A DNA stretch of 64,000 nucleotides from CAUZIZ01 sp965218775 (GCA_965218775.1 CBDCLS010000005.1:310001-374000), one strand, 5' to 3'; counted from the first letter of the stretch, positions 35,858 to 45,057 are shown. Made by a program: numbers and translations. The notes: generated by a model not told the origin, from the letters alone.

Positions 35858-37504
35858 GTGTATCAGTCTTATGCGAAGCTTAATCCTGCTCACCCTCGCA
35901 GTGCCTGGAAACCGAGCCTGGAAACCGTGGGATTGACGAACTCCGAACCTATTGGCGGTATCCTGTCCTACTTCTTCAAGGCAGTATTGGTAATCTTCGC
36001 GCTTGGTGGGCTCGTCTCGGCGGCCCCTGAGACGGTACCCGACTGGCCCAACCTTCTCTTCATTCTTACCGATCAACAACGAGCGGACACCCTGGGCGCC
36101 TACGGCAACGAGCAGATAAAGACACCCCATCTGGACGCCCTAGCCGGCAAGGGCTTCCTCTTCGAGGCCTTCTACGTGGCCAACCCTATGTGCTCTCCCT
36201 CTCGGGCAACACTGTTGACAGGGTTGTACTCTCACACACACGGAGTGACGGACAACAATGTCCCTCTGAGTCCCGACGTCCCCATCTTGATCGATATGCT
36301 GGAACAGGGAGACTACGTGGCAGGCTACTATGGCAAGTGGCATCTAGGTAACGAGATCTTTCGCCAGCGAGGCTTTACCCACTTCGAGAGTACTGAGATC
36401 TACCAGAAGAGCTGGTCCCAAGCCCAGGACCACAACCATCGCTCGGGGTACGACCGTTTCCTGTCGGAGCGAGGAGTGAAGTCAGATGGACCTTACGGAC
36501 ACTCCCGCGACTTGGCCAACCGGCTTCCCAAGGAACTCAGCAAGCCGGCCTATCTCGCCAGGATGGGAATCGAATTCATCGAGCGCTATCGTGACCGACC
36601 CTTTGTCCTCTACTTGAGCTTCCTGGAGCCTCACGCCTTCGCCGACCATTCGAAGCCACCCTTCGACAATGTCAACGATGAGCTCTACGATCCAGCCGAG
36701 ATGGAAATACCAGAGACGTTTTTCGAACCGATGAACCCGACCGTCTCATACCCCAAACGGGAAGCCCGAGTCTCGCTGACACGGGGAGAATTCCCGGTTG
36801 CCTATCCCCAGACGGTCGAAGAGTATCGGCAAGCCAAGGCCCGCTACTGGGGACTGGTGACGCTGGTCGATGAAATGGTGGGCGTGGTCCTCCGACGTTT
36901 GCGGGAACTGGGGCTGGAAGAGAATACGATCGTCGTTTTCACCTCCGAGCACGGCGAGATGATGGGAGATCATCGTCTGATGTCGAAAGAGTTCACCTAC
37001 GAGGAATCTATTCGTGTCCCCATGCTGTTGAAGGTTCCGGGAGTCAGAGGAGGTCGAAGAATTGCGAAGCCGGTAGGTCAGGTGGATCTTCTGCCCACCC
37101 TGCTCGAGCTCATGAAGCAGCCGATTCCGTCCCATTTGCAGGGACGAAGTCTGGCGTCTCACCTGCTTCAGGGTCTGGAAGTGCCGAGTAGAGACGTCGT
37201 CGTCATCAGCTCCATCAGCGGTTTCGCCCAGAGTTGGAACCGAAATCACGTAGCTCAACTACGCACCCTGATCACGCCAGCAGGCTGGAAGCTGACTCTG
37301 AACGACGTGGGAGGCGGAGAACTCTACTCGCTCCGCCACGATCGTAACGAACGGCGCAACCTCTTCTTCCACCCGGAGCAACGGAAGCGGGTGCAACAGC
37401 TAAGCGCCCGGATCCGGGGGTGGCAAAGATCCACCGGGGATGACGCGGTTCTGGACTTGAACCAATCCTGGCCGGTTTCTCGCCAGAACCAGTCCCCGAA
37501 TTAG
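35858..37504 (+). CDS. Secreted sulfatase (Cys-type)
   Basis: Up to 548 aa from GTG 35858. The signal is near residues 34-56 (ILSYFFKAVLVIFALGGLVSA), so the true start may be a later GTG or TTG. The alkaline-phosphatase-superfamily core begins PNLLFILTDQQRADTLGAYG with metal Asp residues. The formylglycine site is C112 in NPMCSPSRATLLTG (C-x-P-S-R), which needs a maturing enzyme not in this window. Further motifs are YYGKWHLG and VVFTSEHGEMMGDH. It hydrolyses sulfate esters, probably of a polysaccharide. The aspartoacylase-like gene follows 31 bp downstream. Confidence 0.88.
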   Translation: MYQSYAKLNPAHPRSAWKPSLETVGLTNSEPIGGILSYFFKAVLVIFALGGLVSAAPETVPDWPNLLFILTDQQRADTLGAYGNEQIKTPHLDALAGKGFLFEAFYVANPMCSPSRATLLTGLYSHTHGVTDNNVPLSPDVPILIDMLEQGDYVAGYYGKWHLGNEIFRQRGFTHFESTEIYQKSWSQAQDHNHRSGYDRFLSERGVKSDGPYGHSRDLANRLPKELSKPAYLARMGIEFIERYRDRPFVLYLSFLEPHAFADHSKPPFDNVNDELYDPAEMEIPETFFEPMNPTVSYPKREARVSLTRGEFPVAYPQTVEEYRQAKARYWGLVTLVDEMVGVVLRRLRELGLEENTIVVFTSEHGEMMGDHRLMSKEFTYEESIRVPMLLKVPGVRGGRRIAKPVGQVDLLPTLLELMKQPIPSHLQGRSLASHLLQGLEVPSRDVVVISSISGFAQSWNRNHVAQLRTLITPAGWKLTLNDVGGGELYSLRHDRNERRNLFFHPEQRKRVQQLSARIRGWQRSTGDDAVLDLNQSWPVSRQNQSPN

Positions 37505-37535
37505 CCGCTAATCTGAGGCCCGCGAAGGACAAAAA

Positions 37536-38513
37536 ATGCATTTCAAAGAATTCGATATCTCCAAGCTTCCTCCGGGCAAGAAGTCAACCGGCTGGCTCGA
37601 GGTCGCATCTCGTGCTGACGGCGGCAGCTGGCGCTTGCCCCTGCTCTATGTAAAGGGGACTGCGAAGGGTCCAACGCTGGTCGTCATCGCTGCCGTCCAT
37701 GGCAACGAATATGAAGGTGTTGAGGCGGTTCCCCGGATTTTCAACCAGGTGGACCCCGGTGCTCTGAAGGGAACCCTGGTGATGATCGCCGTTTGCAACA
37801 TGCCTGCCTACGAAGCCGGGATTCGTTCCAGCCCGATCGATGGCCTCAACCTCGCACGCGTATTTCCGGGCGATCCCGAGGGTACTATTACCCAGAGGAT
37901 TGCCTACTGGCTCACCCACAGACTCATCCGAGCGGCGGACTGCTTCATCGACTTCCATAGTGGAAACGAGGACTCCGACATTCCGACGCTGGTCGGCTAT
38001 CTGCACGGTGAGGATGCCCTGGGTCGACAGGCTCAGGCCGCGGCCAGGGCATTCGGCGCGCCGGTACTTTGGGGGCACCCGCCACCGGTACCCCCGGGTC
38101 GGAGCGTCAGCGTCGCCAATGGTTTCGGCATTCCCTGGCTCTACACCGAAACGCCGGGTGGTGGGCGCTCGACGCCGCAGGATGTCACCTGCTACGTCGA
38201 CGGTGCCGTAAATGTCATGAAGCACCTCGACATGTTACCGGGTGAGCCCCAACCTCGCCCAGTGACCCACCACCTGATAGGAGATGGAAACTTGGATGTG
38301 ATCATCTCGGCGCCGGCAGCAGGTTTCTTCAAGTCCGAGGTCGACTTGCTGGAAGAGGTTCGGGCCGGTCAACGTCTGGGAACCATCCGGGATTTCTTCG
38401 GGCAAACGAAGGCTGAAGTCGTGACCCAGCGGAACGGTAGGGTAATCCTTCTGCGGAAGCGACCCCGAGTCGAGGTTGGGGCGGGGTTAGCTCAGGTGAC
38501 TGGGACCCTCTAA
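37536..38513 (+). CDS. Succinylglutamate desuccinylase/aspartoacylase-family zinc hydrolase
   Basis: 325 aa, M14-like deacylase. Zinc ligands are H55 and E58 in VHGNEYEG and H141 in FIDFHSG. SSPIDGLNLARVFPG matches the substrate-binding Arg loop and WLYTETPGGG the late catalytic Glu region. The C-terminal domain from about 240 is a lipoyl-like beta fold (ISAPAAGFFKSEVDLLEEV) common in this family. Substrates are N-acyl amino acids or sugars. AAGGAC lies before ATG 37536; probably in one transcription unit with the sulfatase. Confidence 0.87.
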   Translation: MHFKEFDISKLPPGKKSTGWLEVASRADGGSWRLPLLYVKGTAKGPTLVVIAAVHGNEYEGVEAVPRIFNQVDPGALKGTLVMIAVCNMPAYEAGIRSSPIDGLNLARVFPGDPEGTITQRIAYWLTHRLIRAADCFIDFHSGNEDSDIPTLVGYLHGEDALGRQAQAAARAFGAPVLWGHPPPVPPGRSVSVANGFGIPWLYTETPGGGRSTPQDVTCYVDGAVNVMKHLDMLPGEPQPRPVTHHLIGDGNLDVIISAPAAGFFKSEVDLLEEVRAGQRLGTIRDFFGQTKAEVVTQRNGRVILLRKRPRVEVGAGLAQVTGTL

Positions 38514-38535
38514 GACTCTTGGCAGCAGGGATTTT

Positions 38536-38703
38536 TCATCGCTTTATTAGACTTGCCACCAAAAAAATAACAATAAGAACGAAGCAGATCAAAACCGCCT
38601 GCACAGCCAACGCCCTCACCGCACCATACATGCTTATTCCCGTGACGACGCCAAGCAGGAACGCGATCAAGGCGACGAATATAACCTTCGACATCGATAC
38701 CAT
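38536..38703 (-). CDS. Small hydrophobic protein, 55 aa
   Basis: A frame too short for usual cut-offs: MVSMSKVIFVALIAFLLGVV, then ALAVQAVLICFVLIVIFLVA, ending SLIKR and TGA. Two clear membrane segments with a basic tail. It directly follows an SDR remnant on the same strand. No ribosome site stands out. The hydrophobic pattern in both segments makes chance less likely. Function unknown. Confidence 0.45.
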   Translation of the reverse strand: MVSMSKVIFVALIAFLLGVVTGISMYGAVRALAVQAVLICFVLIVIFLVASLIKR

Positions 38704-38711
38704 GGTGACCC

Positions 38712-38811
38712 CAGTCTAAACTTTTCCATCTCCGACACGCAGTACTTGGTCATCAGGAAACAGCTCTTGAGATTGACGTCCCATGCCTTTAGCACCCCCG
38801 GTAACGATTAC
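38712..38811 (-). pseudogene. SDR remnant with internal deletion
   Basis: Minus-strand sequence reads VIVTGGAKGMGR (cofactor motif of SDRs) and, in another frame immediately after, DVNLKSCFLMTKYCVSEMEK, the mid-domain motif. The roughly 90 residues normally between them are missing. A deleted short-chain dehydrogenase gene. Confidence 0.6.
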
Positions 38812-38879
38812 GGGCTGGAGCCAGACCAGGAGCCGGCGCAGCAGGAATGATCGCAGCGAGAAGCGGGAGAGTCCTTACC

Positions 38880-39052
38880 CCGCATTTCTCATCGCCGGTC
38901 TACTACGTCGCCGCAATCATCCGCCCTGGCTGCGTTTCGCTCGGTCGGCCTCCTCGACGTACTGTACAAGTACGACTGCGGAGGCCTCGGTCGCAAGCCT
39001 TGCCAGGACGGCCCTTGCGACGCCTCGCTACGACAGGCGATGAGAAATGCGG
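38880..39052. repeat. 173-bp MITE-like element, family A, copy 2
   Basis: CCGCATTTCTCATCGCC at the left and its perfect complement at the right (39036-39052). Inverted copy of 16991-17164 with a nearly identical interior. It lies 66 bp from the 3' end of the enolase-superfamily gene. Confidence 0.88.
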
Positions 39053-39118
39053 GCTACCGATTCTACCGTTTCGAAGGTGATCGTTTCTCGCCAACAGACG
39101 CCAGGCACGGGAGCGGAT

Positions 39119-40531
39119 CTACCAGCGAACTTCGTGGCTATCCTTGGGGTAGTTCGGATCCCACTGGTATAGGAGGTCGTGCCGCGGTTTGGCTCGGCTC
39201 ACATTTTCAGCAAGGGCTGCTTTCTTGTCTGGGTCGATCTCAACACCCAGACCAGGAGCCTTCGGCAAGGCCATCTTTCCCTCTCGGAACTCTAGCTTAT
39301 CTCCCCGAATGATGTCTTGGGTGGTCCAGGGATAGTGGCTGTCCACGTCATAAGTGATATGCGAAATGGCACAGGCCATGTGAACCTGGGTTGCCATCGA
39401 GATTCCGAGGTAGTTGTTGCTGTGGCCTGAGCACTCCCAGCCCAGAGTCTCACAGATCGCGGCCCAGAAGCGCACGTTGTTGAGACCACCCATATGGTGC
39501 GGGTCCAGCAATACGATGTCGATGGCTCCCTTGTCGTATCCGGGGCGGACATGTTCTAGCTGGGTGACACACATATTCGTGGCCAGTGGAATTGACGTCT
39601 CGCGCCGGACAGCCGCCATTCCCTCCTGTCCTCGAGTGGGGTCTTCCAGATACTCCATTCCCAGGGGTTCCAGTTTCTTGGCGATCTCCAAGGACGTCTG
39701 AACGCTCCAGGCCGCGTTGGGATCGATGCGAAGCCGGGCCTCTGGCATAGCTTTGCGAATTCGCTGCAAAACCTCGATCTCTTTCTCAGGCTCGAGGACG
39801 CCTCCCTTGAACTTGCAGGTGAGGAAACCGTGGTCCCTATGAAAATCAAGAAACTCCTGAGCCAACGCTTCGGGTGTCGTGATGTCCGGCCCCTCAGGGG
39901 TGGGCATGACGAAAAAGTTGTAGGCAGAGAATGAAGCCTCTTCCCGAAAGGTTCCGCCGATCAAATCCACTACCCGCCGATTGATCACTTTGCCGATCAG
40001 GTCCAAGCAGGCAATCTCGACGGCGGCAAATGACTCCGAGTTCTCCAGTAGCGAGAACTCCTTCCGCTGCGAGAGGCTGCGGCGAAAGTACTCGATTTCG
40101 AAGGGGTCTCGTCCCAGCACCCATTCTCGAGCTGACTCGAGTGCCTTCAGCGCGCCTCCCCAGACCTCAGCCACACCGGTGTAGCCGTCATCCGTCTCCA
40201 GTTCCAGAATCACTCGCTTGAAATGTGTATCGTGGACATTCCAGGAATTCAGGAGGGCGTAGTCTGGAGACGCAACCAGCGTTGCCTTCAGCGAGCTGAT
40301 CCGCATTCGGCTACTTGGCCCCGAGGCTCGCGGTTCCCCACTTCGCTTGAGGCCGTAGGCCCCTGGCTGGAAAGCCAGGGCCATTTCCTCGACGCTGGCA
40401 AGCCCGGTTACCCCAGCTGCGGCGGCCATCCACCGCCTCCGATTCCAGGATCCCTGAGATTCTTTCGGTGTGATTGTTCTAGTCCTCTTCACAGGAAAAC
40501 GAACCTGGTGAATAAGAAACGGTGTACTCAA
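39119..40531 (-). CDS. Enolase-superfamily dehydratase (glucarate dehydratase/MLE-like), Tat-type N-terminus
   Basis: Up to 470 aa from TTG 40531, which overlaps the stop of the DUF899 gene as TTGA. An N-terminal RRRWMAAAAGVTGLAS suggests Tat export. The capping domain starts MRISSLKATLVASPDY. Catalytic marks are TCKFKGG (Lys), ARLRIDPNAAWS (metal Asp), MEYLEDPTRG (metal Glu) and CSGHSNNYLGIS (His). HYPWTTQDII and APGLGVEIDPDKKAAL recall glucarate dehydratases. The likely substrate is an aldarate or similar sugar acid. An exported member is unusual. Confidence 0.82.
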   Translation of the reverse strand: MSTPFLIHQVRFPVKRTRTITPKESQGSWNRRRWMAAAAGVTGLASVEEMALAFQPGAYGLKRSGEPRASGPSSRMRISSLKATLVASPDYALLNSWNVHDTHFKRVILELETDDGYTGVAEVWGGALKALESAREWVLGRDPFEIEYFRRSLSQRKEFSLLENSESFAAVEIACLDLIGKVINRRVVDLIGGTFREEASFSAYNFFVMPTPEGPDITTPEALAQEFLDFHRDHGFLTCKFKGGVLEPEKEIEVLQRIRKAMPEARLRIDPNAAWSVQTSLEIAKKLEPLGMEYLEDPTRGQEGMAAVRRETSIPLATNMCVTQLEHVRPGYDKGAIDIVLLDPHHMGGLNNVRFWAAICETLGWECSGHSNNYLGISMATQVHMACAISHITYDVDSHYPWTTQDIIRGDKLEFREGKMALPKAPGLGVEIDPDKKAALAENVSRAKPRHDLLYQWDPNYPKDSHEVRW

Positions 40532-41211
40532 TAGCTGGACTGCGGAAACCAGTCGGAACCCCGGCCGTCGGGCGTCAGATCGAAAATATTCCAGAGGGAC
40601 CAGAGCAGGTCGACGTGTCGGGGATGTCCCCCTTCAAAAGGCAAGAAGAACAGCTCCGATGCCCAGAAGTGTCTGATTCCATCGCCGCTGTCGACAAAGA
40701 CATTACACATGGGAAGCTGGGCACCATCCGGTGTCTCGGCGAAGTAATCCCGATTGTAGCTGTTGTCCTGCGAGGACAGCATCTGTAAATGATTCCAGCC
40801 TCGCTGGTCAGCCCATTCTTGAACCCGCGCAATAGGAGACTTGGCCACAACAGCAAGGTTGATGCGCTGGGTGATGTGAGCCGCGTTTCCGTTGAGGCCA
40901 TCCAGAAATGAAGTACACATAGGACAGGGATGCTGAGGATCAGGCCCATACATGAAGCTGTAGACAAGCAACGAGGGCTGACCTCTTTGGAAGAGCTCCG
41001 AGAGGCTTACCGAGCCTGGCGTCCCATCGCGCAGCCTGTCGAAAACATAGTCTTCCTTAAGGGCACCTCCAAGGGGTAGCTGCCGTCGGGCAGTGGCTAC
41101 TTCTTGCAGCTTCGCCCTCAGTTCTGCTTCCGCTAGAAGCAGGTCGTTTCTTGCCTCCCGATACGGCTGATCCTCATTCGGAAAAGACTTGCCGTGTAGT
41201 GCTTCAGTCAT
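40528..41211 (-). CDS. DUF899 thioredoxin-fold protein
   Basis: 227 aa from ATG 41211, preceded by GGGAGGAG. The DUF899 core is recognisable: KEDYVFDRLRDGTPGSVSLS, a CPMC pair (C96, C99) in HPCPMCTSFLDGLNG, LAVVAKSPIARVQEWADQRG and LQMLSSQDNSYNRDYF. The family has a thioredoxin-like fold and unknown function. The start overlaps the stop of the upstream membrane-protein gene by eight bases and its own stop overlaps the enolase-family start, so three genes appear to form one coupled operon. Confidence 0.85.
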   Translation of the reverse strand: MTEALHGKSFPNEDQPYREARNDLLLAEAELRAKLQEVATARRQLPLGGALKEDYVFDRLRDGTPGSVSLSELFQRGQPSLLVYSFMYGPDPQHPCPMCTSFLDGLNGNAAHITQRINLAVVAKSPIARVQEWADQRGWNHLQMLSSQDNSYNRDYFAETPDGAQLPMCNVFVDSGDGIRHFWASELFFLPFEGGHPRHVDLLWSLWNIFDLTPDGRGSDWFPQSSY

Positions 41212-41776
41212 GCGCTCCTCCCACTGCCTGCGCCGGCTCGACGAACCTACCCAACACCAGCCCCGTGAGGACCCAGGCCGAAACATGATAGAAGGCCAAA
41301 TAGAGCTTCCAGTCCCACGAGATTTTCCACCAGATCATATCCCCAAAGTCGATCAGAATTACGGACGTGATTCCAGCCAGGAAGACGAAACCTATTCGAC
41401 TAGAGTAGGACGGAAGCGAGGCTGAGACCCGCCGTAGCAAGAGTCCGATCAGAATGATAACGACCAGGTTCAGGAGAAAGCCCTGAATCATGATCGACGG
41501 ATCCATCACCGGCCTCCCGGTGGTAGAGATCAAGTGGACCAAAGCGATCGGCCCTTTTTGAAAGAGACGCTCAAGGGTTTCTTGATCATGCGTGGAGGCA
41601 GGGACATAGTAGGTACCCGCCTCGGGAAAGTGTTGAAGCAGAGATTTGCCGGCAGCTACATCATCTTTTGCCTGCTTCCAGACCATGCTGGAGTAGGGTC
41701 CTAATCCCCAGTATACAAACCCCCACAAATAAAGGAGAATCGACGCGATGGCGACGCCGAGAATAAGGCGCTTCAT
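41204..41776 (-). CDS. Integral membrane protein, about four TM segments
   Basis: 190 aa. Hydrophobic segments near 5-22, 98-116, 128-146 and 158-176, with an extracytoplasmic loop after the first. The opening MKRLILGVAIASILLYLWGF with VYWGLGPYSSMVW recalls small membrane proteins of unknown function in Acidobacteriota and Bacteroidetes. First gene of the overlapping operon with DUF899 and the enolase-superfamily enzyme. Role unknown. Confidence 0.72.
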   Translation of the reverse strand: MKRLILGVAIASILLYLWGFVYWGLGPYSSMVWKQAKDDVAAGKSLLQHFPEAGTYYVPASTHDQETLERLFQKGPIALVHLISTTGRPVMDPSIMIQGFLLNLVVIILIGLLLRRVSASLPSYSSRIGFVFLAGITSVILIDFGDMIWWKISWDWKLYLAFYHVSAWVLTGLVLGRFVEPAQAVGGAHD

Positions 41777-41860
41777 ATGCTCGAGCCCTTCTTGAAAACG
41801 ATTGCCTTGGGTTCGTGGTGATGCAGAATCCTACCCCAGCCGATCTGACTTGACGCTTAG

Positions 41861-41937
41861 CGTGGCTTTGGCCTCCAGGCCGAAGTCTCCTCTTGAGCCG
41901 TTGGCTCCACGGACGGCGGTCTGGAGACCACCGCTAC
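41861..41937 (+). repeat. Dispersed intergenic repeat, family I, copy 2
   Basis: CTTTGGCCTCCAGGCCGAAG then CTGGAGACCACCGCTA, the same order and spacing as at 24206-24285. Lies between the membrane-protein gene and the nitroreductase pseudogene. Confidence 0.75.
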
Positions 41938-41972
41938 GATCCGGAACCAAAGTTTCGTCCCGGCTGATCCCA

Positions 41973-42572
41973 CTACAAGAACGAGCGGCCCCATTCATCC
42001 GAAAAGACGAACTGCCCCAACGACCGTCTGCTGCGTGGCGTTTCATCCCGCTGTCGCAACGCCGCCGCCGCACTCGAATCGGTGCTGCGATAGCCGATGG
42101 CTAGTCCGGTGAGGACCTCGCAACCGTCCGGCACCGAAAAGAGCTGGTGGGCACGCTCCGGTAGGATTCCAATCATCTGGTGTACATGCAAGCCACGGCT
42201 GGTCGCCTCGATGACCAGGTTGGCTGAAGCAAGACCAAGGTCGTGATGTGCGGCGCGATTGGGCTTTTCGTTACGATCGAAGCGGAGGCTGACAGCCGCC
42301 AGCGCTAGCACCGGAGCCGATTTTGCCCAAGTCTGGTTTGCTTCAACCAGGCACGAGAGGATCCGGTCAAATGCCTCCGGTTTATCCCTGGTCGCCACCA
42401 GGTAACGCCATGGCTGCTCGTTATAAGAGGACGCTGCCCATCAGGCAGCTTCGAACAGTGAGGCTAGATCTTCTGCCGCTACCGGGCGCTGGTCAAAAGC
42501 ATATGGGCTCCAGCGTTGCGCCAGAAGTTCGTGGATGGGATGGTCCGGCCGCGCTCCCTTTGCGTCGTTCAT
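41973..42572 (-). pseudogene. Nitroreductase-family protein with in-frame TGA at codon 44
   Basis: FMN-dependent nitroreductase of 199 residues from ATG 42572 (GGAGG upstream). It reads HPIHELLAQRWSPYAFDQRP, then LASLFEAA, TGA (42443-42441), and WAASSYNEQPWRYLVATRD. Beyond this it is intact to the stop at 41973 (KPNRAAHHDLGLASANLVIE, FSVPDGCEVLTGLAIGY). Relatives mostly have Arg at the TGA place (AARWAxSxxNEQPWR), so CGA to TGA is likely. I found no convincing SECIS hairpin downstream. Read-through or selenocysteine is possible but less likely. Confidence 0.8.
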
Positions 42573-42802
42573 GGCTCCTCCGCCGAGTCACTCCTTCGGA
42601 TCCCTCCAGTCCGAAGGGATAAGGAATCTTCTCTTTCACAGTCGCTGAATTGCGGTGAATCATAGCATGGCTTTAGCATTTGATCACCCACCCAGTATCC
42701 GCTTCATCTCGGATGGCCCTCTGTCACTCAGGGTCTGCCTCGAACCCTCCCGCGCGGCCACTCTGGGGCGGGCACTCGACACAACAAATGGGATGAACTA
42801 TT

Positions 42803-43645
42803 GTGACAGATTCAAATCCCGTAATGAGCACCAACCGTCCTCTTTCTCCAGCTCTAGTCGAACGGCCGATCGAGGCATTCCGGATGGATGGCCGGGTAGC
42901 GGTTGTGATTGGAGGCACTGGAGTCCTTTGTGGAACGATCGCAGGGGCGTTTGCGGCTGCTGGTGCTGAGACGACTCTCGTCGGACGCGACCAGGCAAAG
43001 GCGGACCAGATACTGAGCAAGATCAAGGCGGCCCAGGGCCAGGCCGATTTCCTACCCTGTGACGTCAGGGAACCCGCAGCGCTGGTGAAGTTGCGAGATC
43101 AGGTACTAAAAAACCACCAGCGGATTGATGTTCTCGTGAATGGTGCCGGTCTGAACAGCTCTACTCCTTTCCTGGAGATCGACTCGGAAGAGCTAGATAG
43201 TCTTCTCACGGTCAACTTCAAAGCCGTAGTCTCCGCTTGCCAGGTCTTCGGAGAATACTTTCTCGATCGCGCTCGGCAAGAGGACACAGGAGCTTCAATT
43301 ATCAACCTGGGATCCCTCTCAGGGCTGACTCCACTGAGTCGTGTCTTCATCTATTCGGCAGCAAAAGCCGCAGTCCACAACCTGTCGGCGAATCTTGCTC
43401 GTGAGTGGGCCCCCTACGGAATCCGTGTGAACACGCTGGTTCCGGGCTTCTTTCCGGCCGAGCAGAACCGCAGGATTCTCACCCGCGATCGCATCGAAAA
43501 AGTACTCGCACACACACCTGCTGGCCGATTTGGCGAACCTCAGGAACTGGTGGGCGCTGCACTGCTGCTGGCGTCTGATGCCGGCAGCTTCATCACTGGA
43601 GCCGAGTTGGTGGTCGATGGAGGGTTCTCCAATAGCACCATCTGA
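42803..43645 (+). CDS. Short-chain dehydrogenase (sugar-acid oxidoreductase type)
   Basis: 280 aa from GTG 42803. The cofactor motif is GGTGVLCGTIA, near residue 37, unusual in that the classical TGxxxGIG is partly changed. NGAG motif in DVLVNGAGLNSS, catalytic Ser in INLGSLSGLTP, YxxxK in FIYSAAKAAVHN, and C-terminus SFITGAELVVDGGFS. It is 14 bp upstream of uxaC, so a mannonate/fructuronate or gluconate-type oxidoreductase is plausible: UxaC makes fructuronate, which such SDRs can reduce. Confidence 0.85.
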   Translation: MTDSNPVMSTNRPLSPALVERPIEAFRMDGRVAVVIGGTGVLCGTIAGAFAAAGAETTLVGRDQAKADQILSKIKAAQGQADFLPCDVREPAALVKLRDQVLKNHQRIDVLVNGAGLNSSTPFLEIDSEELDSLLTVNFKAVVSACQVFGEYFLDRARQEDTGASIINLGSLSGLTPLSRVFIYSAAKAAVHNLSANLAREWAPYGIRVNTLVPGFFPAEQNRRILTRDRIEKVLAHTPAGRFGEPQELVGAALLLASDAGSFITGAELVVDGGFSNSTI

Positions 43646-43659
43646 AGGATTTCTAAAGG

Positions 43660-45057
43660 GTGGACTTTCTCGGCAACAACTTCCTTCTCTCAACCGCTAC
43701 TTCTGAGCGCCTCTATCATGAGATCGCATCGCGACTTCCCCTGATCGACTATCACAATCATCTGCCTCCCAGGGACATCGCTCACAGACGCGTCTTCAAC
43801 AATCTTTCCGAGGCGTGGCTGGAGGACGATCACTACAAGTGGCGGGCCCTTCGTTGGGTCGGCGTCGAGGAGGTTCTGATCACGGGTGACGGTGATCCTT
43901 GGGACAAGTTTCTTGCCTGGGCTGAAGTTGTCCCCCTGACCCTGCGCAACCCCCTCTACACCTGGACGCATCTAGAGCTCCGGCGGTGCTTTGGCATCGA
44001 TCTGCTACTCAGCGAAGACACCGCACGAGAGGTCTGGGACGAGGCCAATCGACAGTTGGCAACGATGCCCTGCACCGATCTTCTGTCACGGTTTCGAGTA
44101 GAGGTCGCTGGAACCACCGACGATCCGATTGACACGCTGGATCACCACGCCAGCATTTCGGCTTCCGATCTGAGTACGCGCGTGGTTCCCACCTTTCGAC
44201 CCGACAAGTGCTACAACCTGCAACACGACCCGACCGGGTGGAATGTCTGGGTCGCGCAGCTGGGTAAAGTTGCAGATGTCAATATCCGCTCACTCGATGA
44301 TCTTCTGGAAGCTCTCTCCAGACGGCACCGTGATTTTGCAGATCAAGGGGCCAGGGCCAGCGATCACAGCCTACCATTCGTGCCTGATCTCGCTGCTGAC
44401 GAGCGGCAGGCCCGGAAGGCTGTAGGCCGACTTCTGGCTAGGGAAACTCCCGATTCCGAAGCCAGGGACGCCTTGGCGCTGGTGGTTCTACGGCACGTCG
44501 CCTCGCTCAACCACACCGCGGATTGGGCCATGCAGCTGCATCTCGGCCCCTTGCGAAACGCGAACCAACGTTTGTTCCAAGAGCTTGGCCCCGACGCTGG
44601 CGGCGATTCGATAGGCGACTGGCGCCAGGGATCTGGCCTACGAAGACTGCTCGACGGTCTGGAGCAGGAAGGAAGGCTTCCCCGGACTATCCTTTACAAC
44701 GTCAACCCGGCGGATCACGCTGTGATGGCGACCATGTGCGGCAACTTCCAGGGTGGCGGCCTTCCAGGGCGAGTCCAATGGGGTTCAGCCTGGTGGTATC
44801 TCGATCAGGAAGACGGGATGCGGAGGCAGATTGAAGACCTCTCCAACATGGGCCTGTTGTCGACGTTCCTGGGCATGCTGACAGATTCTCGCAGCTTCTT
44901 GAGCTTCCCCAGACACGAAGTCTTCCGCCGCATTCTTTGTGACATCCTGGGAGCCGATGCTGAGACCGGCCGCCTACCCCAGGATACTGACCTGCTGGGC
45001 AAGCTGGTGCATCGAGTCTGCTTCCTCAATGCTCAAGACTATTTCAATTTCCGCTGA
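43660..45057 (+). CDS. uxaC: Glucuronate/uronate isomerase
   Basis: 465 aa, start GTG 43660 after AAAGG. TIM-barrel uronate isomerase converting D-glucuronate to D-fructuronate (or galacturonate to tagaturonate). It begins with the family metal site LPLIDYHNHLPPRDIA; KWRALRWVGV, VVPTFRPDKCYN, MQLHLGPLRNANQRLF and ILYNVNPADH follow, and LLSTFLGMLTDSRSFLSF close to the C-terminus. Full length. Forms an operon with the SDR just upstream. Its 3' end overlaps the convergent propeller gene by 14 bp. Confidence 0.92.
   Translation: MDFLGNNFLLSTATSERLYHEIASRLPLIDYHNHLPPRDIAHRRVFNNLSEAWLEDDHYKWRALRWVGVEEVLITGDGDPWDKFLAWAEVVPLTLRNPLYTWTHLELRRCFGIDLLLSEDTAREVWDEANRQLATMPCTDLLSRFRVEVAGTTDDPIDTLDHHASISASDLSTRVVPTFRPDKCYNLQHDPTGWNVWVAQLGKVADVNIRSLDDLLEALSRRHRDFADQGARASDHSLPFVPDLAADERQARKAVGRLLARETPDSEARDALALVVLRHVASLNHTADWAMQLHLGPLRNANQRLFQELGPDAGGDSIGDWRQGSGLRRLLDGLEQEGRLPRTILYNVNPADHAVMATMCGNFQGGGLPGRVQWGSAWWYLDQEDGMRRQIEDLSNMGLLSTFLGMLTDSRSFLSFPRHEVFRRILCDILGADAETGRLPQDTDLLGKLVHRVCFLNAQDYFNFR

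Noticed and set aside
34746..42443. Alternative genetic code with UGA as Trp or Gly
   Set aside because: Many intact genes here end in TGA at the expected family length (for example the EF-G gene at 10964 and uxaC at 45057), so UGA is a normal stop.
42395..42445. SECIS element for the nitroreductase UGA
   Set aside because: Only a 3-bp hairpin with a U-starting loop is found at the right distance, which does not meet bacterial SECIS criteria.
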